Under the pieces are notes generated by a model. That model had not been told where the DNA came from, searched no databases, and saw only the letters and a program-made list of their open reading frames with translations. A stretch of DNA of 64,000 bases from Neoceratodus forsteri (Eukaryota; Chordata; Ceratodontiformes; Ceratodontidae), in contig CM057449.1 in the NCBI GenBank assembly GCA_016271365.2, positions 1,568,806,501 through 1,568,870,500 on the forward strand, given 5' to 3'. The translations under genes and the position numbers were made by a program. Shown piece by piece: positions 41,582-52,899 of this stretch (position 1 is the first letter of the stretch; each line of letters starts with the position of its first letter).

Positions 41582-42890
41582 TAGAGATGTTATGACGTTT
41601 CATTTCACCAATGAATTACTGGCGAAATCACCAACTTCAGCCTTGTGGATCACTTTGCAAATTTTTGCCATTTTCTAGGAAATTCATGTTTTATAACTAC
41701 ACCTGGCAACTTCACCAGCAATGTCACCTTTGGGGTGCACTTGGCTGAAGTCTGCTCAGATTGAGACTTCTGATCAACAAGTGTCTGTAGGTCACATGGA
41801 AACAGCTCCTGCAGGTCACGTGCTACTTCTCCATATAAAAACTGAGCCTTAGTTTCATTCTGCAGCCTGAGTGAGTTAGTGAACGAGGTCACATTTGCTG
41901 CTTTGAGAGGGTTTAAAAATAGAGAAACCTACTTTTACAGCTTTTGTTCTTTTCTTGTCATCTTTCTAGTTATCAGTTTGTGTTAATTTATCTAGTTGTT
42001 GTTTCTCTGTATTTTTCTTTATATTTCTCACTTTGGTGTGTTCTGTTTTTCTTGCTTTTACTCATTCCTTTCTCTCAAACTCAAAATGAGTGTGGCTAGC
42101 GAGGATGAGACTGAGAGGACTGGGACTGGAACCAGTCCCAGCAGGGAAAGGCGGATGCAAGCCACAGATGGGACACACCATTCCATACATCTAAAGAGGC
42201 CAACTTTGGAACCAGGAGCACTGGAAAGTGAAACTGTCCCCCCCATGGTGCAGCACCAACAGCAGTATGCAGTGGTACCACTACCCCACCAGTTGATCCT
42301 GCTCCATTATGTCCTGGGCTTGCTGTAGCACCTGCTGCTCTGCCCACCCATGGTTTTGCAGCCACTTAAGCCCCTGAGGAGAAGGAGTCCTGCCCAGGAC
42401 CATCTGACTCCTCCCCTCGTCAGCAGCAAAAGTCCCTTGCTTGGGACAGTTTTGTTATTAATCCCACCGACAACAGTGTGCTGACATGCACCTTGTGTCA
42501 TGTCATTGTTCAGAGTGGGAAACAGAGCAGCCATTTGGGCACAGGTGGACAGCACACCCACCTTATGGTGAGGCACCACCATGATCAGGAGGCACATGTG
42601 AGGGGACAGACCAAGACAGCTGAGAGGAGTGAAGGTGGTGGCACTTTTAGTGCTCCTTCCGTGCTGTAAGGTGGGCAGCACAAAAATAGACAATGTCAAA
42701 GGTTGTCATGCAGTGTACTGGTCCTGGAGAGGGACACAGAGGGGACAGAGGGGACTAGTAGAGACAGCTGCAGTCAGACTCAGATTCTGCAGAAGTCTTC
42801 TGAGAGACCTGCCTCAGATCCTCTTCCTACATCCATCTATATGGAAGTGGCACAGCTGTGTGGGGCGATAGTGGAGCTCTCCTGGTAAGT
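41582..42890 (+). mobile_element. hAT transposon 5' part with BED-finger region
   Basis: Starts TAGAGATGTTATGACG, similar to the TAGAGATG ends of vertebrate hAT elements. A reading from 42087 (MSVASEDETERTGTG) is broken by a TAG at 42326-42328. Then 42445-42600 gives VLTCTLCHVIVQSGKQSS followed by HTHLMVRHHHDQEAH, a C-x2-C...H-x-x-x-H pattern like the BED zinc finger that hAT transposases use to bind their ends. The catalytic domain is absent. The element is truncated, with its right limit unclear. Confidence 0.5.
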
Positions 42891-43320
42891 TGTGGCCATG
42901 AAAAAACTTTGGAGGTGTTGCCCCAACACTAACTAAGCATTCTTTAGGGTCTGGCAGAACTCTGTGGTAGTGATGCATGCTCCGTCCCCAGGCCATAGCT
43001 CGATTCTCTCAGCCTCTATACTCGTTGATTCAAAATATGCTATCTGTCTTATTGTTTCCTTTATGCTTCATCTATTGAAAAACAAATTTAAAAAAGTTAA
43101 ATAAATAGAAAAAAACACACAAAATTGGGTACATCTTCATTTCTCTCTGTCCTGATTTCTGAAATTGCTTCCTTTTATCTGTCTAAATTCTGCTGTCAGC
43201 TATCCTCCTCCAGTTTAAGAAAAGAAAAAAAACTCTGATTTCCCCTCTAAATTGTTCACTTTCTTGTGCAGCTGTAGAGTCCTTACACTAGCACTGTCTT
43301 CTTCTCTCACTGTTTTTCTC
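42891..43320. other. No feature recognised
   Basis: AT-rich, non-coding; no tail, terminal repeat or protein seen before the satellite starts. Confidence 0.3.
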
Positions 43321-43590
43321 AACTACCGGCATAAATATGTCAGGCTTCTACAAGGTGTTGCCCTTTGTGTCAGTCCCACTGCCACAGTTCTCGTAAAGCA
43401 CATTCGGGGAAACTGAGAGAAAAGCACAACATGCATAAATTCTGTGCTCACAGAATATTTCTCCACTACTAGAATAAATATGTCAGGCTGTTGCATGCTA
43501 CTACAATGTGCAACACTGTGTGTAAGTCCACTGCCACAGTTGTAATGTTGTTTAGCGAAAGGGTGTGAAAAGCACATTATGAACTGGTTC
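43321..43590 (+). repeat. Degenerate satellite, part A (~2 units)
   Basis: Unit of about 150-170 bp. Landmarks in order: GAGAAAAGCACAACAT, ATAAATTCTGTGCTC, CAGAATTTTTCTCA, AATAAATATGTCAGGCTGCTG, TGTGTCAGTC, CCACAGTTCTTGTAATGCAC, TTTAGGGGAAA. The name and orientation are arbitrary. It is the first of four blocks of one array broken by insertions. Confidence 0.75.
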
Positions 43591-44663
43591 AGAAAAATCA
43601 AGGATGCTGATTGGCTGAGAGGTCTTTGAAGCCATGATGATATCGGGCTACATACTCACGGTTTCAAAAAAACTCCGTCCACCAGCCTCCTTACCCAAAA
43701 TAAATCCATCCGACGGGGATGTTTCTGAACCATATCAGCCAGGGCAGCGAGTCCAATCCCACTTGACTCACAACAACAAGGGTAAGGGTCAGACTAATTT
43801 TGAAGAGCCACCCCCCCGACCATCATGATACAGTGGCCACTTACAGCAAACTGCTGCACTCTATTTAAGACCCTGCTTCCACAAACTGCATTGCCACTGA
43901 TCGCAGCAGCTACATAAGAAAAAAAAACATCTGTTATCACACGATTGCACCAGCCACTGCATACATACAAAAATAGCAGCCAAGAAGTACACAGCAAAAG
44001 AAAACACTGTTCAGCCACAGTAACATGTAACTACACAGAAAAAACTGTGTCCTGTACTGCCACCTAAATACAGAAAGGAAGAAACCACTACACCGCCACT
44101 ACACTGAAACATGGAAGTGGGTGAGCGTCAGCGGTCACAACCATCATTGGTTGAGAGAGACCTGCCGCTGATAAGTAATTCATACAGTTACAATTATAGA
44201 AACATCTCTGGGCCATCAACACTTAAACTTTGTTTAACTTTTCTCCAGCAACTGTTCAACCACTCACCTCGGCTTTACTTCTTTGAGGGATTCAAGGTGC
44301 ATGACTGGAAACAATGAACAAATGCCACACATTTATTCTTTATGTTTTAAATGCTGCAGTCTGCCAAACATTTCCAACACTGCATGACTTGGGGGGGGGT
44401 CAGCAAACCTGACAATTCTTAAACAGCACTACCAAGCATTATACAGGAGGCACCAATGCAAAGTGGTCCCAGACAGCACTAATAAAACCCCACTGCACTA
44501 CAAAGCACTTCCTACAACAACAGTGCCACCTGCTGACCACAACCTTAAAAGAACTATTTTATCAAACTGTATTCTTACGATACCTTAAAAAATAATGCTT
44601 CACACATTTTGAAACAGTTTTTTTTCTTTTTTATCAATAGAGATGTTCATCCAGTTCATAACA
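43591..44663. other. Unassigned insertion in the satellite array
   Basis: About 1.07 kb between satellite block A and the foldback element. A G9 run lies at 44390-44398. TAGAGATGTTCATCCAG at 44638-44654 resembles the hAT-type end at 41582, so a decayed hAT-related element is possible. No protein recognised. Confidence 0.3.
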
Positions 44664-44811
44664 GCAATAATGCACTCCAGAGTGTGGTATATCATGGAAT
44701 ATTGTCACTTCCTGGGTGCATGAGACATTCTGCCTGCAGCCTCATGCCTCACAATGCACCCAAGGCTTGATGATATCCCATGATGTACCACACCCTGTCA
44801 TGCATTATTGC
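44664..44811. mobile_element. 148-bp foldback MITE
   Basis: GCAATAATGCACTCCAGAGT at the left is matched by the inverse GCAATAATGCATGACAGGGT at the right, continuing through GTGTGGTA(T/C)ATCATGG(A/G)ATAT. Inner blocks TGGGTGCAT and ATGCACCCA also pair, so the whole can fold on itself. No target duplication is evident. Confidence 0.75.
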
Positions 44812-44814
44812 TTA

Positions 44815-45261
44815 AATATACAACACATAAATTCTGTGCTCCCAGAATTTTTCTCAAATACTAGAAGAATATATCCGGATGCTGTATACTGCTGCAATGT
44901 ACTGTGCTGTGCTGTGCTGTGCTGTGTGTCAGTCCCAACACCACAGTTTTTGAAATGCACTTTAAATATATTTTGTGAGAAAAGCACAATGTAATTAAAA
45001 TTATATGCTCCCAGAATATATCTCAGCAACCAGAATGATCAGGTTGCTGCATGCTGGTACATGGTGCTATGTTGTGTATTTGGCCAACCACCACAGCTCT
45101 TGTAACGCACTTTAGGGGAAATGGTGCAAAAAGCACAACATCCATAAATTCTGTGCTCCTAGGATTTTTCACAACTACTAGAAAAAAATATATCAGGCTG
45201 CTGCATGCTGCTACAAGGTGCTGCACTGTGTGTCAGTCCCCTGCCACAGTTCTTGTAGTGC
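44815..45261 (+). repeat. Degenerate satellite, part B (~3 units)
   Basis: Three units with the landmark TCCCAGAATTTTTCTCA-like sequence at about 44839, 45010 and 45155. A local (CTGTG)5 expansion sits at 44903-44927. It ends at 45261 where L2-X inserts. Confidence 0.75.
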
Positions 45262-45751
45262 ACTATTTATGTATTTATTTATTTTTTATTTAGCTTTTGT
45301 TTACCAGGTAAGTGCACTAGACAAAAAATGCCTATTTTCAGGCATGACCCGTGAGAGTTACAATAGTTGGTAGCAACAACTGCAACAAGATATATGGCAC
45401 AGCAGATAATGAACAATAAAGTGCAAAGTTTCAAACAGCAGCCAAAGAAAAGGTGGTAGCATGGTACAAATTATTAAAATTAGACAATAAAACATTAGCC
45501 AGGAACAAACAATAGCAAAGGTAACCAAACAATTGTAGTCCTAGAAATACATAGGCGGGTGAGGGACCCAGTAAACAGAAAATCATGAAGAACAGCAGTC
45601 AGCAAGGGTGGTGCATCAAGTAAGCACTAACATCAATATCAAGGATAAACCACGCCAAGCACTGGCAGGGAGCGAGAGGAAACTAAGCAAAGAAGGGAAG
45701 AAAATACGCAGCATTGCAGGAGAGAGCAGGAAACCAGTGACAGCGTGGGGA
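45262..45751 (-). mobile_element. L2-X LINE 3' UTR
   Basis: Reverse strand. The 3' end is (TAAA)n-like at 45262-45285. Its terminal ~65 bp (complement of 45262-45343) reads CCTGAAAATAGGCATTTTTT, then CTAGTGCACTTACCTGGTAA and CAAAAGCTAAATAAAAAA, nearly identical to the 3' tail of the SINEs at 47667 and 53964. L2-Y inserted at 45751; L2-X resumes at 48596. Confidence 0.7.
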
Positions 45752-47666
45752 TTTTTTTATTTATCTATTGATTTATTTAAAATTTGGTAACCAGGAAAGG
45801 CACACTAAGCCAAGGCTCATTTCCAGGTGTGACCTGGGACATGGGTAACAATAACAATACAGAGGAAACATATTACATTCATATTCAAGTGCCAGCAGCT
45901 GTTTACAAGTGCAAGAGCAGTTGGACAGTACAGGGTTCTTGGAAGCTACAATTGAGCAGTTCGTTTTAGGAATTATACATATGATGCAGACTAGGATCTG
46001 TTAGATAAGTAAAACATTTTCAGAAGATAAGGTGTTGAAAGATTGTAAATAGAGAGTAGGATTACAGGGTAGTTACTGTGGGAGGGGAACTAGGAGAGGA
46101 GATAGGGGCAGGGGAGTCGAGGAGGGGGCAGGTGCACGGGGTGGGCCGATAAGCTTAATTTGGCATTGTAGAGCAGAGAGGGAAGGGAAGTCATGGAGAG
46201 AAGAGGGCAGTTTATTCCAGAGTAGAGGTAGGTGGAAAGAGAAGGTGGAGGCTCCTGCTGCTGATCGCCGGTGCGGAATGGAGAAGGAGCGGGGATGCCT
46301 GGATCTAAGAGAGTAGGTGGGGGTGGCAGTTGTGGAGAGGTACAGAGGGAGAAGGTTGAACCAAAATTTTGTAGTAAGTGTTAGTGAGTGAATGTAACAT
46401 CTGTGGGAGGGGGGGAGAAGTTTAAAGAGGAGAGGAGTGTGCAGTGATGAGTACGTGAAGGGGAGTTAGTGGCGAATCTGTAGAAAGAGTTGAGCAGGGT
46501 GTCGAGCTTGGAGAGGGAGGTAGCTGAGGCTGAGGGATAGATGATGTCCCCATAGTCAAAAATAGGGAGGACAGTTGGGGTTGGCTTATTTGTTGTAAAA
46601 GAGCACACCTGGTTTAGGGTGTAGTTTTGAACAAAGGGAGTCAATATGAGCAGCAACGTTAAGATGTTGATCCAACCAGAGGCCGAGGTATTTTAGGAGG
46701 TCACAATATCAAGAGTGGAGCTATCCATGGTGGTGAAATTAGGGGAGAAAGGGAGTTTGGACAGTTTTTGGGGGGAGCTGAAGATCATAGAGATGGTTTT
46801 ATTTGTGTTCACTTTCAGGCTGTTGTCTTGGAACCATGATAGCACGCGGTTGAGATCGGCTTGGAGTGGTAGCTAGACTGAGTCTGTGGTGGGACCAGAG
46901 ATGTAGAGGATGGTGTCATCCACGTAGAGGTGAATGTTAGTTTATAAGAAACAGTGGGGAGGTCATTAATAAATATGGAAAATAGGATGGGGCTGAAGAT
47001 GAAGCCCTGAGGAACTCCAGAATAGATGAGATGGGGGGATGCAGAGTTGCCTACTAAGGCAGACTGATACCGGTCACAGAGGTAGGATTTGAACCAGTGG
47101 ACAGTGGAAGTTGCCAGGCCAGCACATTGAAGTTTCCGGAGGAGTAGCGGGTGCAAGACAGAATTGAAGGCCTTGGTGAGGTGAATAATATTGCTGCTGT
47201 GAGGTGGCCTTTGTCCATAGCAGTGAGGATTGAGTCTGTAATGCGGAGAAGGAAGGAAATAGTGGAATGATTTTTCTGGAAGCTGGATTGATAGTCTGAG
47301 AAGAAGTTTATTGATGAGAGGATGTCTGCTAGTCTGGAGAGAACCAGGGATTCCTGGAGTTTAGCCAGGGTGGGGAACAGGGAAATGCGGCGGTAGTTAC
47401 ATGAAGAAGAGGGGTCACCTCCTTTGGGCAAAGGAATTATATTAGTCAGTTTCCATTGTTGTGGGACTATGCTGGTTAAGAAGGAGAGGTTTATGGCATA
47501 GGAGAGAGGCATCTATGGCTAGATCAGAGAGCCACAGGAGCTTGGGGTGGATGCCATCTAGGCTGGACTTTTGTGGGTTTAGAGTGCTGAGGGCGTGAGT
47601 AACTTCATTTGGGGTGGTGGTGGAGGGGTTGTCAAGGTGTGCACAGGATGTGAAGAATTTATTAAC
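45752..47666 (-). mobile_element. L2-Y LINE, 3' part (RT and UTR), nested in L2-X
   Basis: Has its own 3' end (ATTTATTTAAAATTTGG then TAACCAGGAAAGGCACAC on the plus strand at 45770-45804). Reverse-strand RT readings follow at 47512-47054 and 47156-46815, then the C-terminal part at 46656-46381. Interrupted at 47667 by a CORE-SINE and continued at 47892. Confidence 0.75.
46381..47512 (-). pseudogene. L2-Y reverse transcriptase
   Basis: Blocks in order: VPQQWKLTNIIPLPKGGDPS and NYRRISLFPTLAKLQESLVL (47512-47054 frame); HWFKSYLCDRYQSALVGNSA and YSGVPQGFIFSPILFSIFIN (47156-46815 frame, motif B intact); then HLYVDDTILYI in a shifted frame at about 46905-46937, with a complete YVDD. The C-terminal frame holds LPIFDYGDIIYPSASATSLS. 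Two or more frameshifts. Confidence 0.75.
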
Positions 47667-47891
47667 GGGCAGCAGGATAGCCTAGAGGTTAGAGTAACGA
47701 GCTGTGAATGAGCTTGGTACATCCAGCAGACCAGTAGATCAGACCTGGGTTTGATTCTCACAACCTCCACTTGCATACTTTGTGACTCTGAGCAAGTCAC
47801 TTAACCGCCCAGTTCTCCCAGATCACCCCTGAAAACAGGCACTTGTGCCTAGTGGGCCTTACCTGGTTACCAAAGACTAAAATAAAAAAAA
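47667..47891 (+). mobile_element. CORE/MIR-type SINE in L2-Y
   Basis: A ~225-bp SINE. tRNA-derived head: A box TAGCCTAGAGG (47679-47689) and B box GGGTTTGATTC (47747-47757). The middle, TGTGACTCTGAGCAAGTCAC then TTAACC, is the core shared by MIR/CORE-SINEs. The 3' tail is like the L2-X 3' end, then (A)n. The same family recurs at 53964. Confidence 0.85.
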
Positions 47892-48595
47892 GTTCAGCAA
47901 CAATGGTAGGGTCAGAGACTAAAGACCCGTTAAGCTTAAGTGAAGGTGAGGTCGCCTGGCAAGAGGGGTTGATGAGGGATTTAACTGTGCTCCAGAAGAA
48001 TGAGGGGTTAGGGCAGGATGAAAGGTTAGTCCTGAAATATTCTAATTTGGCTTTGTGTATTGCTTTGGTACAGTTGTTTCTGAGTTTGCGATAGTGGTGA
48101 AGGTCAGAGGTGGCTTTAGAGGATTTAAATTGCGTCCATGCTTTGTTGCAGGCTTTGCAAAGGGACAGGATACTGGGGGATTCAGGGAAGGTGGTGACGC
48201 CTGACCTTGGTGGTGCGGAGCATGGGAATGGAGGTCTCAGATTCTAATCAGGATGAAGGAGAAGTGAACAATGGCCTGGTTTACATCTGAGGCCAAGAGA
48301 ATGGGGGACCAGTCAGTTGAGTATAGCTCAGTCAGGAGAAGGTGGAGAGTTAAGTTGTGAGTGGAGCGCTAGTTGAGACATTTGGGAGGGGATTTGGGAA
48401 GGTGACCCTTCCTGATGCAATACATGAAACAGTGATCACTGATAGCATCAGCTAGGACTCCAGCAGCAGAGATACGGTGGAGGTGAGATGAAAGGATCCA
48501 GTCAAGGAGGGTGTGATTGATGGAATGCGGGTTGTTTCTTTTAGCATCTGATTGAGACTTAGTGACTAGACTGAAGTTCCAAGGATTAGGAGATT
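47892..48595 (-). mobile_element. L2-Y LINE, endonuclease-RT linker region
   Basis: The reverse strand gives STDWSPILLASDVNQAIVHF (about 48320-48260), then SHAPHHQGQ...KPATKHGRNLNPLKPP and ISGLTFHPALTPHSS, the linker between L2 endonuclease and RT (compare TDWSALTL...APLRLSRVHG in L2-A). Broken frames. Ends at about 48595, where L2-X resumes. Confidence 0.55.
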
Positions 48596-49566
48596 AGGAG
48601 ATGTCAGGAGCAGGAACATTTATCAGAGAAGCTGAGATAATTGAACAACTCTCTTTTGAAGGTAGAGTGAGACTGGCAGACCCTCAGGTGAGAAAGTAGG
48701 GAGTTCCAGGCTCTAGGGGACAAGTGAGAAAATGCCTGCTCACCCATTTCAGAGGAGTATTTGGGAGCTGCCAGGAGGGCCTGGTCTTTGGAGCACAGTA
48801 GGTAGGCAGAGTCAGCAGGAGTAAATATAAAGTAAGGCAGGTTTGGAGGACCTAATTATGTTATCTATCAAGCAACAAAGGGTGTAGAAATGCTGGAAAG
48901 GGGAAGGAGAGCCAGTTTAAGTCAGAGTAGAGAGAGCAGTGGTGGGTGAGATGAGGGGTGGACAGGGCAAACCTACACACATTTTTATAGGTGGCGTTCC
49001 ATTTAAGGAAGCAGCTAGTGTTGGCCTGGTGAAAGGAGATTATCTCATTGTATAGGTTGGGGAGCAAGACTCCGTGGGTGATGGTGACTCTGGCTGGAGG
49101 AGAGAGGGCATAGCGGATTCTGTACGCGAGGCCAAGTTTGATACTGACAGATGTACAGATGTTATATATGTGCTGTGAGAAGTCCAGAGCAGGGTCTAGA
49201 GTGATGCCTAGGTATTTAAAAGAATTGGTCACAGAGACAAGGGAGCCATCAAGACACTGGATATCAAGACCACTGGAACAGGTGCAAACTTTTAAGGGGG
49301 ATCCAAACAGCATGGCCTGGGTCTTGTCAACATTCAGAACAAGGCAGTTTTGGGTGAGCCAGGTTGGGACTTTGTTGAAGTCAGAGGTGAGCATGGAATT
49401 TATGTCAGTCAGGAATCTAGAGCCAGAATACAGTGCCATGTTGTCAGCATACAGAAGGGTATAACAGCGGGTAGGGGTGCTGGAATGTCATTAATAAAGA
49501 TAGAGAAGAGCAACAGGCCCAGGATGGAACCTTGAGGAATGCCAATGTTTATGGAGGCAGGGGTGG
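48596..49566 (-). mobile_element. L2-X LINE, RT C-terminal part and UTR
   Basis: 192-codon frame 49439-48861 (WLTQNCLVLNVDKTQAMLFG, SFKYLGITLDPALDFSQHIY, GVLLPNLYNEIISFHQANTS) is the RT region after the palm. The upstream frame 49594-49409 has NIGIPQGSILGLLLFSIFIN (motif B). The catalytic box reads YADN in a shifted frame at about 49448-49460 (TLLYADNMALYSGS), one Asp lost. The 5' end is truncated at 49566 against satellite. Confidence 0.7.
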
Positions 49567-50283
49567 CATGTGAGAAGAGCACAACATACATCAATTCTAT
49601 GCTTCAAGACTTTTTCTCAACTACCCCAAAAAACTTGTCTGGCTGCTGCATGCTGCTACAAGATGCTGCATTGTGTGTCAGCCCCCCATCACAGTTCTTA
49701 TGATGCACTTAAGGGGAAATGGTGCGAGAAGCACAATATACATACATTTTATGATCCCAGAATTTTTCTCAACTGCAAGAAAAAAAATATATTAGGCTGA
49801 TGCATACAGCTACAAGGTTCACTGCCACAGTTCTTGTAATGCATTTAAGGAACCCAAACAAACAAGATAAAAAAATAAGCACCTCAGCTAGGATTTGTGC
49901 TGTGTGTCAGTCCCCCCTCCCCCACCACAGTTCTTTTAACGCACTTTAAGGGAAATTGTGAGAAAAGCACAACATACATAACTTCTATGCTCCCCAATTT
50001 TTTTTTTAACTACCAGAATAAATACACCAGGCCACTGCATGCTGCTACATGGTGCTATGGTATCTGTCCCACCACTGGTGCTATGCTGTGTATCTGTCCC
50101 ACCACCTCAGTTCTTGTACACTTTAGGGGAATTGTGAGACAAGCACAATATAAATAAATTCTGTGCTCTCAGGATATTTCTCAAGTATCAGAAAAACATG
50201 TCAGGCTGCTGCATGCTGATATATGGTGCTGCATTTTGTGTTAGTCCCCCTGCCACAGTTCTTGTAATGTTCTTTAGGGGAAA
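49567..50283 (+). repeat. Degenerate satellite, part C (~4-5 units)
   Basis: Same unit landmarks as part A, with AGACTTTTTCTCAACTAC (49604) and CAGAATTTTTCTCAACTG (49757) among others. One unit around 49830-49900 is shortened and one has an internal duplication of GTGCTATG...CTGTCCCACCAC (50053-50105). Interrupted at 50283 by CR1-H. Confidence 0.75.
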
Positions 50284-50572
50284 TCATCAGATTAGAGGGA
50301 GGCCAATTAAGGGCTAATGTGAGGAAGTTCTTTTTCACAGAAAAGGTGGTGGATGCATGGAACGGCCTACCTCAGGTAGTGGTGGACATGAATACAGTGC
50401 AGGGATTCAAACCGTCGTGGGATGGGCATAAGGGAGCAGTACAGATGAGTATGAATAGATAAGCCATTGACAGAGTAAAGACCTATGGCACATTCATAAG
50501 GTAGAAAAAATTGGGTAGACTGGATGGGCCTTGCAGTCCTTATCTGCCATCAACTTCTATGTTTCTATGAAA
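50284..50572 (+). mobile_element. CR1-H LINE 3' end in the satellite
   Basis: A ~290-bp CR1 terminus: the reading RANVRKFFFTEKVVDAWNGL (about 50315-50375), then a UTR ending TTATCTGCCATCAACTTCTA then TGTTTCTATG at 50572. Satellite sequence is continuous around it (GGGGAAAT before, AAGAAAAGCACAACAT after). Confidence 0.8.
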
Positions 50573-51190
50573 TTATAAGAAAAGCACAACATACTGTATG
50601 TACATTCTGTGCTCCCAGAATTTTTCTCAGCCACCAGAATAAATATGTCAGGCTGCTGCCTGCACCTACAAGGTGCTGCGCTGTACATCAATCCCTCCAC
50701 CACAATTCTTGTAATACACTTTGGGGAAAATTGTGAGAAAAGCACAACACACGTCAATTCTGTGTTCCCAGAATTTTTCTCAGTTACCAGAATAAATATC
50801 CCAGGCTGCTTCGTGCAAGATTCTGTGCTGTCTGTCTCCCCATCCCCTACCCACCACCACCACAGTTCTTATAACATGCTTTAGGGGAAATTATGAAAAA
50901 AGCACAACATGCTTAAATTCTGTGCTCCCAGAATTTTTCACAGCCACCACAATAAATACATCCGGCTGGTTCACATTGCTGCGTGGTGCTATGCTCTGTG
51001 TCAGTCCCACACCTACAATTCTTATAATTACTTTTAGGGGAAACAGTGTGAAAAGCACAATATACAGAAAATCTGCCCTCCAAGAATTTTCCTCAGTGAC
51101 AAGAAAAAAAATTCAGGCTGCTGCAAGCTGTTACGTGGTGCCATCCTGTGTCAGTCCCATCAACCCCAAGTTCTTGTAATGCACTTAAAG
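50573..51190 (+). repeat. Degenerate satellite, part D (~4 units)
   Basis: Units with the CCCAGAATTTTTCTCAG landmark at about 50614, 50768 and 50928, and a CAAGAATTTTCCTCAGTG variant at about 51081: spacing of about 150-160 bp. The array ends at GTAATGCACTTAAAGG (51177-51192). Confidence 0.75.
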
Positions 51191-52899
51191 GAATGAACTT
51201 TAGTGCCCTGAAATTCTCAGTCTAATACAGTATATTCTCCTATCTGGAAATGTTTGCATGAGGAAATGCAATGAGATGGACTCCCCGAATTAATATACTG
51301 CTTCAGCGCTGTGCAAGTCTCCTTCTACAACACCTGCCCTGATGAACTGTGGTGACCAGAAATTTGGGATATTCTCTCATGTAATGATAGTGCCTGTTTG
51401 AGGTGTAGAGCTGGATGATAATCCTTGAGTATTGCTGTGTGTCTACTACCAGCAAAAGTAAGTATTCATTTTTTATTTTTTACTTTTTGGCTGGGAGGGG
51501 TGCATGGAAACAGTGTATTTCTAACCATCTATTGCTCCTGTCTCTCTTTTCAGGCATTTATCATTAGGGTGATGAAATCCCTTACCCGGTTAGAACAGCG
51601 CTTCCTAAATAACGCCTTCTAAACCACCCTACAGGAACCATGTATACCTGAATAGCAACAGGGTAGTATAGCAAATGTTAAATACCGCTACCTCTGTAAC
51701 TATCCAGGCAATGTTGGAAGTGATGTGGAGAAGAGTAGAAAAAAATGTGGAAGCTGGCCAAGCTGCTCCTGTGGTGGAGAGGGCTAAGGGAGTAGTGTCT
51801 CGGGCAGCACAGAGCGGGACACCAGCTTTCTGTTCCCTGTCTCCTGAGTCATTCTTTTCTCGTCTTCCCCCACATGAAGTGCTTTTTTTTTTTCTGGCTG
51901 TAAAACAAATGAAACCCCCCAAGTTTCCACATTTCCCTGTTATTGTCACCCCCTCGGAGTTGGTTATAAAAGTTACGGGGGGTGCAGAAAGGCATAGCCT
52001 CCCACAAAAATAAAATCTGAAGTGTATTAATTTTCAATGGTAGTGGTTGGCGGTGTGGTTTCCGACAGCTACCATTGGCGCTGTTTTTTGTTGTGGCATT
52101 TAGAAGTGGCGCTGTATTTGACAGCACTGTATATACTGCGCTGTTCTTGACAGCGCTGTTGTGACCTAGTGCCATGGAATCCCATTGCTGCATGGGTCTG
52201 GCCCAGATCTGGTTATTTAATTACTGTATCACTATTTCCTACCAGGGAAGGTATGTATTATTTTTTTAATTTTTATTTTTTTAATTCTTAAGTGTTATTC
52301 ATATGTCACTCTCTGTTTTCTGCTGTTGTTTCTCTCATTTCAGATATTTCTGAGCTGTGTGACATTGCAGAATTAGGCAATAGCATCAGGTTAATGACTG
52401 GTATTCACACTGAATACAGGGGAAATGCTGATTTTAATAAGACCACACACAGTGGTGGAGAAGCTGGAGAAGGAGGATGAAGTAGTCAGATCATGAGTCT
52501 GTAATGCTGACCATATCAATGATCTAGTGGAGAAAATGGAGATGGCTTGCTTGCTGGAGGAGGAAACATTCGTGACAAAATGGAAAGAGACCTGAGAATA
52601 CAAGATAAATATTATTTCATCTCTAGTACACTCCCAATTGTGTTGCACTTGTGAAAGGAAACCAAAGCTAAAAGAAAAAAATAAATTTTAGAAAGGATAC
52701 TCGCCATCACATTAGTGATGGTCATGCTTTTAAATGGCTCAATGGTGTCCCAGACAGAGGAGGTGGAGAAGGAAAAGAAAAATCTTGCTTTCGGGATGAG
52801 AAGGTAGCAGGACAGAAGATCTGTGAAGAAAAGAGAACATTTTTTAGACTCTACTCAGTATCCACTGTGAGTGATCACATGGATGGTATATCTAGTATC
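51191..52899. other. Unassigned; short palindromes, no clear gene
   Basis: An ORF of 112 codons (51675-52013) has no family I recognise. CAATGGTAG (52035) and CTACCATTG (52069) form a 9-bp inverted pair, followed by repeated GCGCTGT/ACAGCGC motifs to about 52165. Splice-like AG/GTAAGT and pyrimidine-AG tracts occur (51455, 51552, 52340) but no exon chain can be supported. It may include the 3' part of the reverse-strand hAT whose transposase ends at 52900. Confidence 0.3.

Noticed and set aside
44902..44927. (CTGTG)5 as a separate microsatellite feature
   Set aside because: It is a local expansion inside a satellite unit and too short to list separately.
47667..47760. tRNA gene at the head of the CORE-SINE
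   Set aside because: Box A and B fit pol III promoters, but the anticodon arm is not convincing and the sequence continues into a MIR-type core and LINE-like tail.
51675..52013. 112-codon plus-strand ORF
   Set aside because: No family resemblance; surrounded by repeats; an overlapping reverse-strand ORF of similar length exists.
51424..52345. Splice-like signals (AG/GTAAGT at about 51455, pyrimidine tracts ending CAG at 51553 and 52343) suggesting a host gene
   Set aside because: The intervening open stretches are short, contain stops, and resemble no protein family. Signals of this strength occur by chance in 1 kb of DNA.
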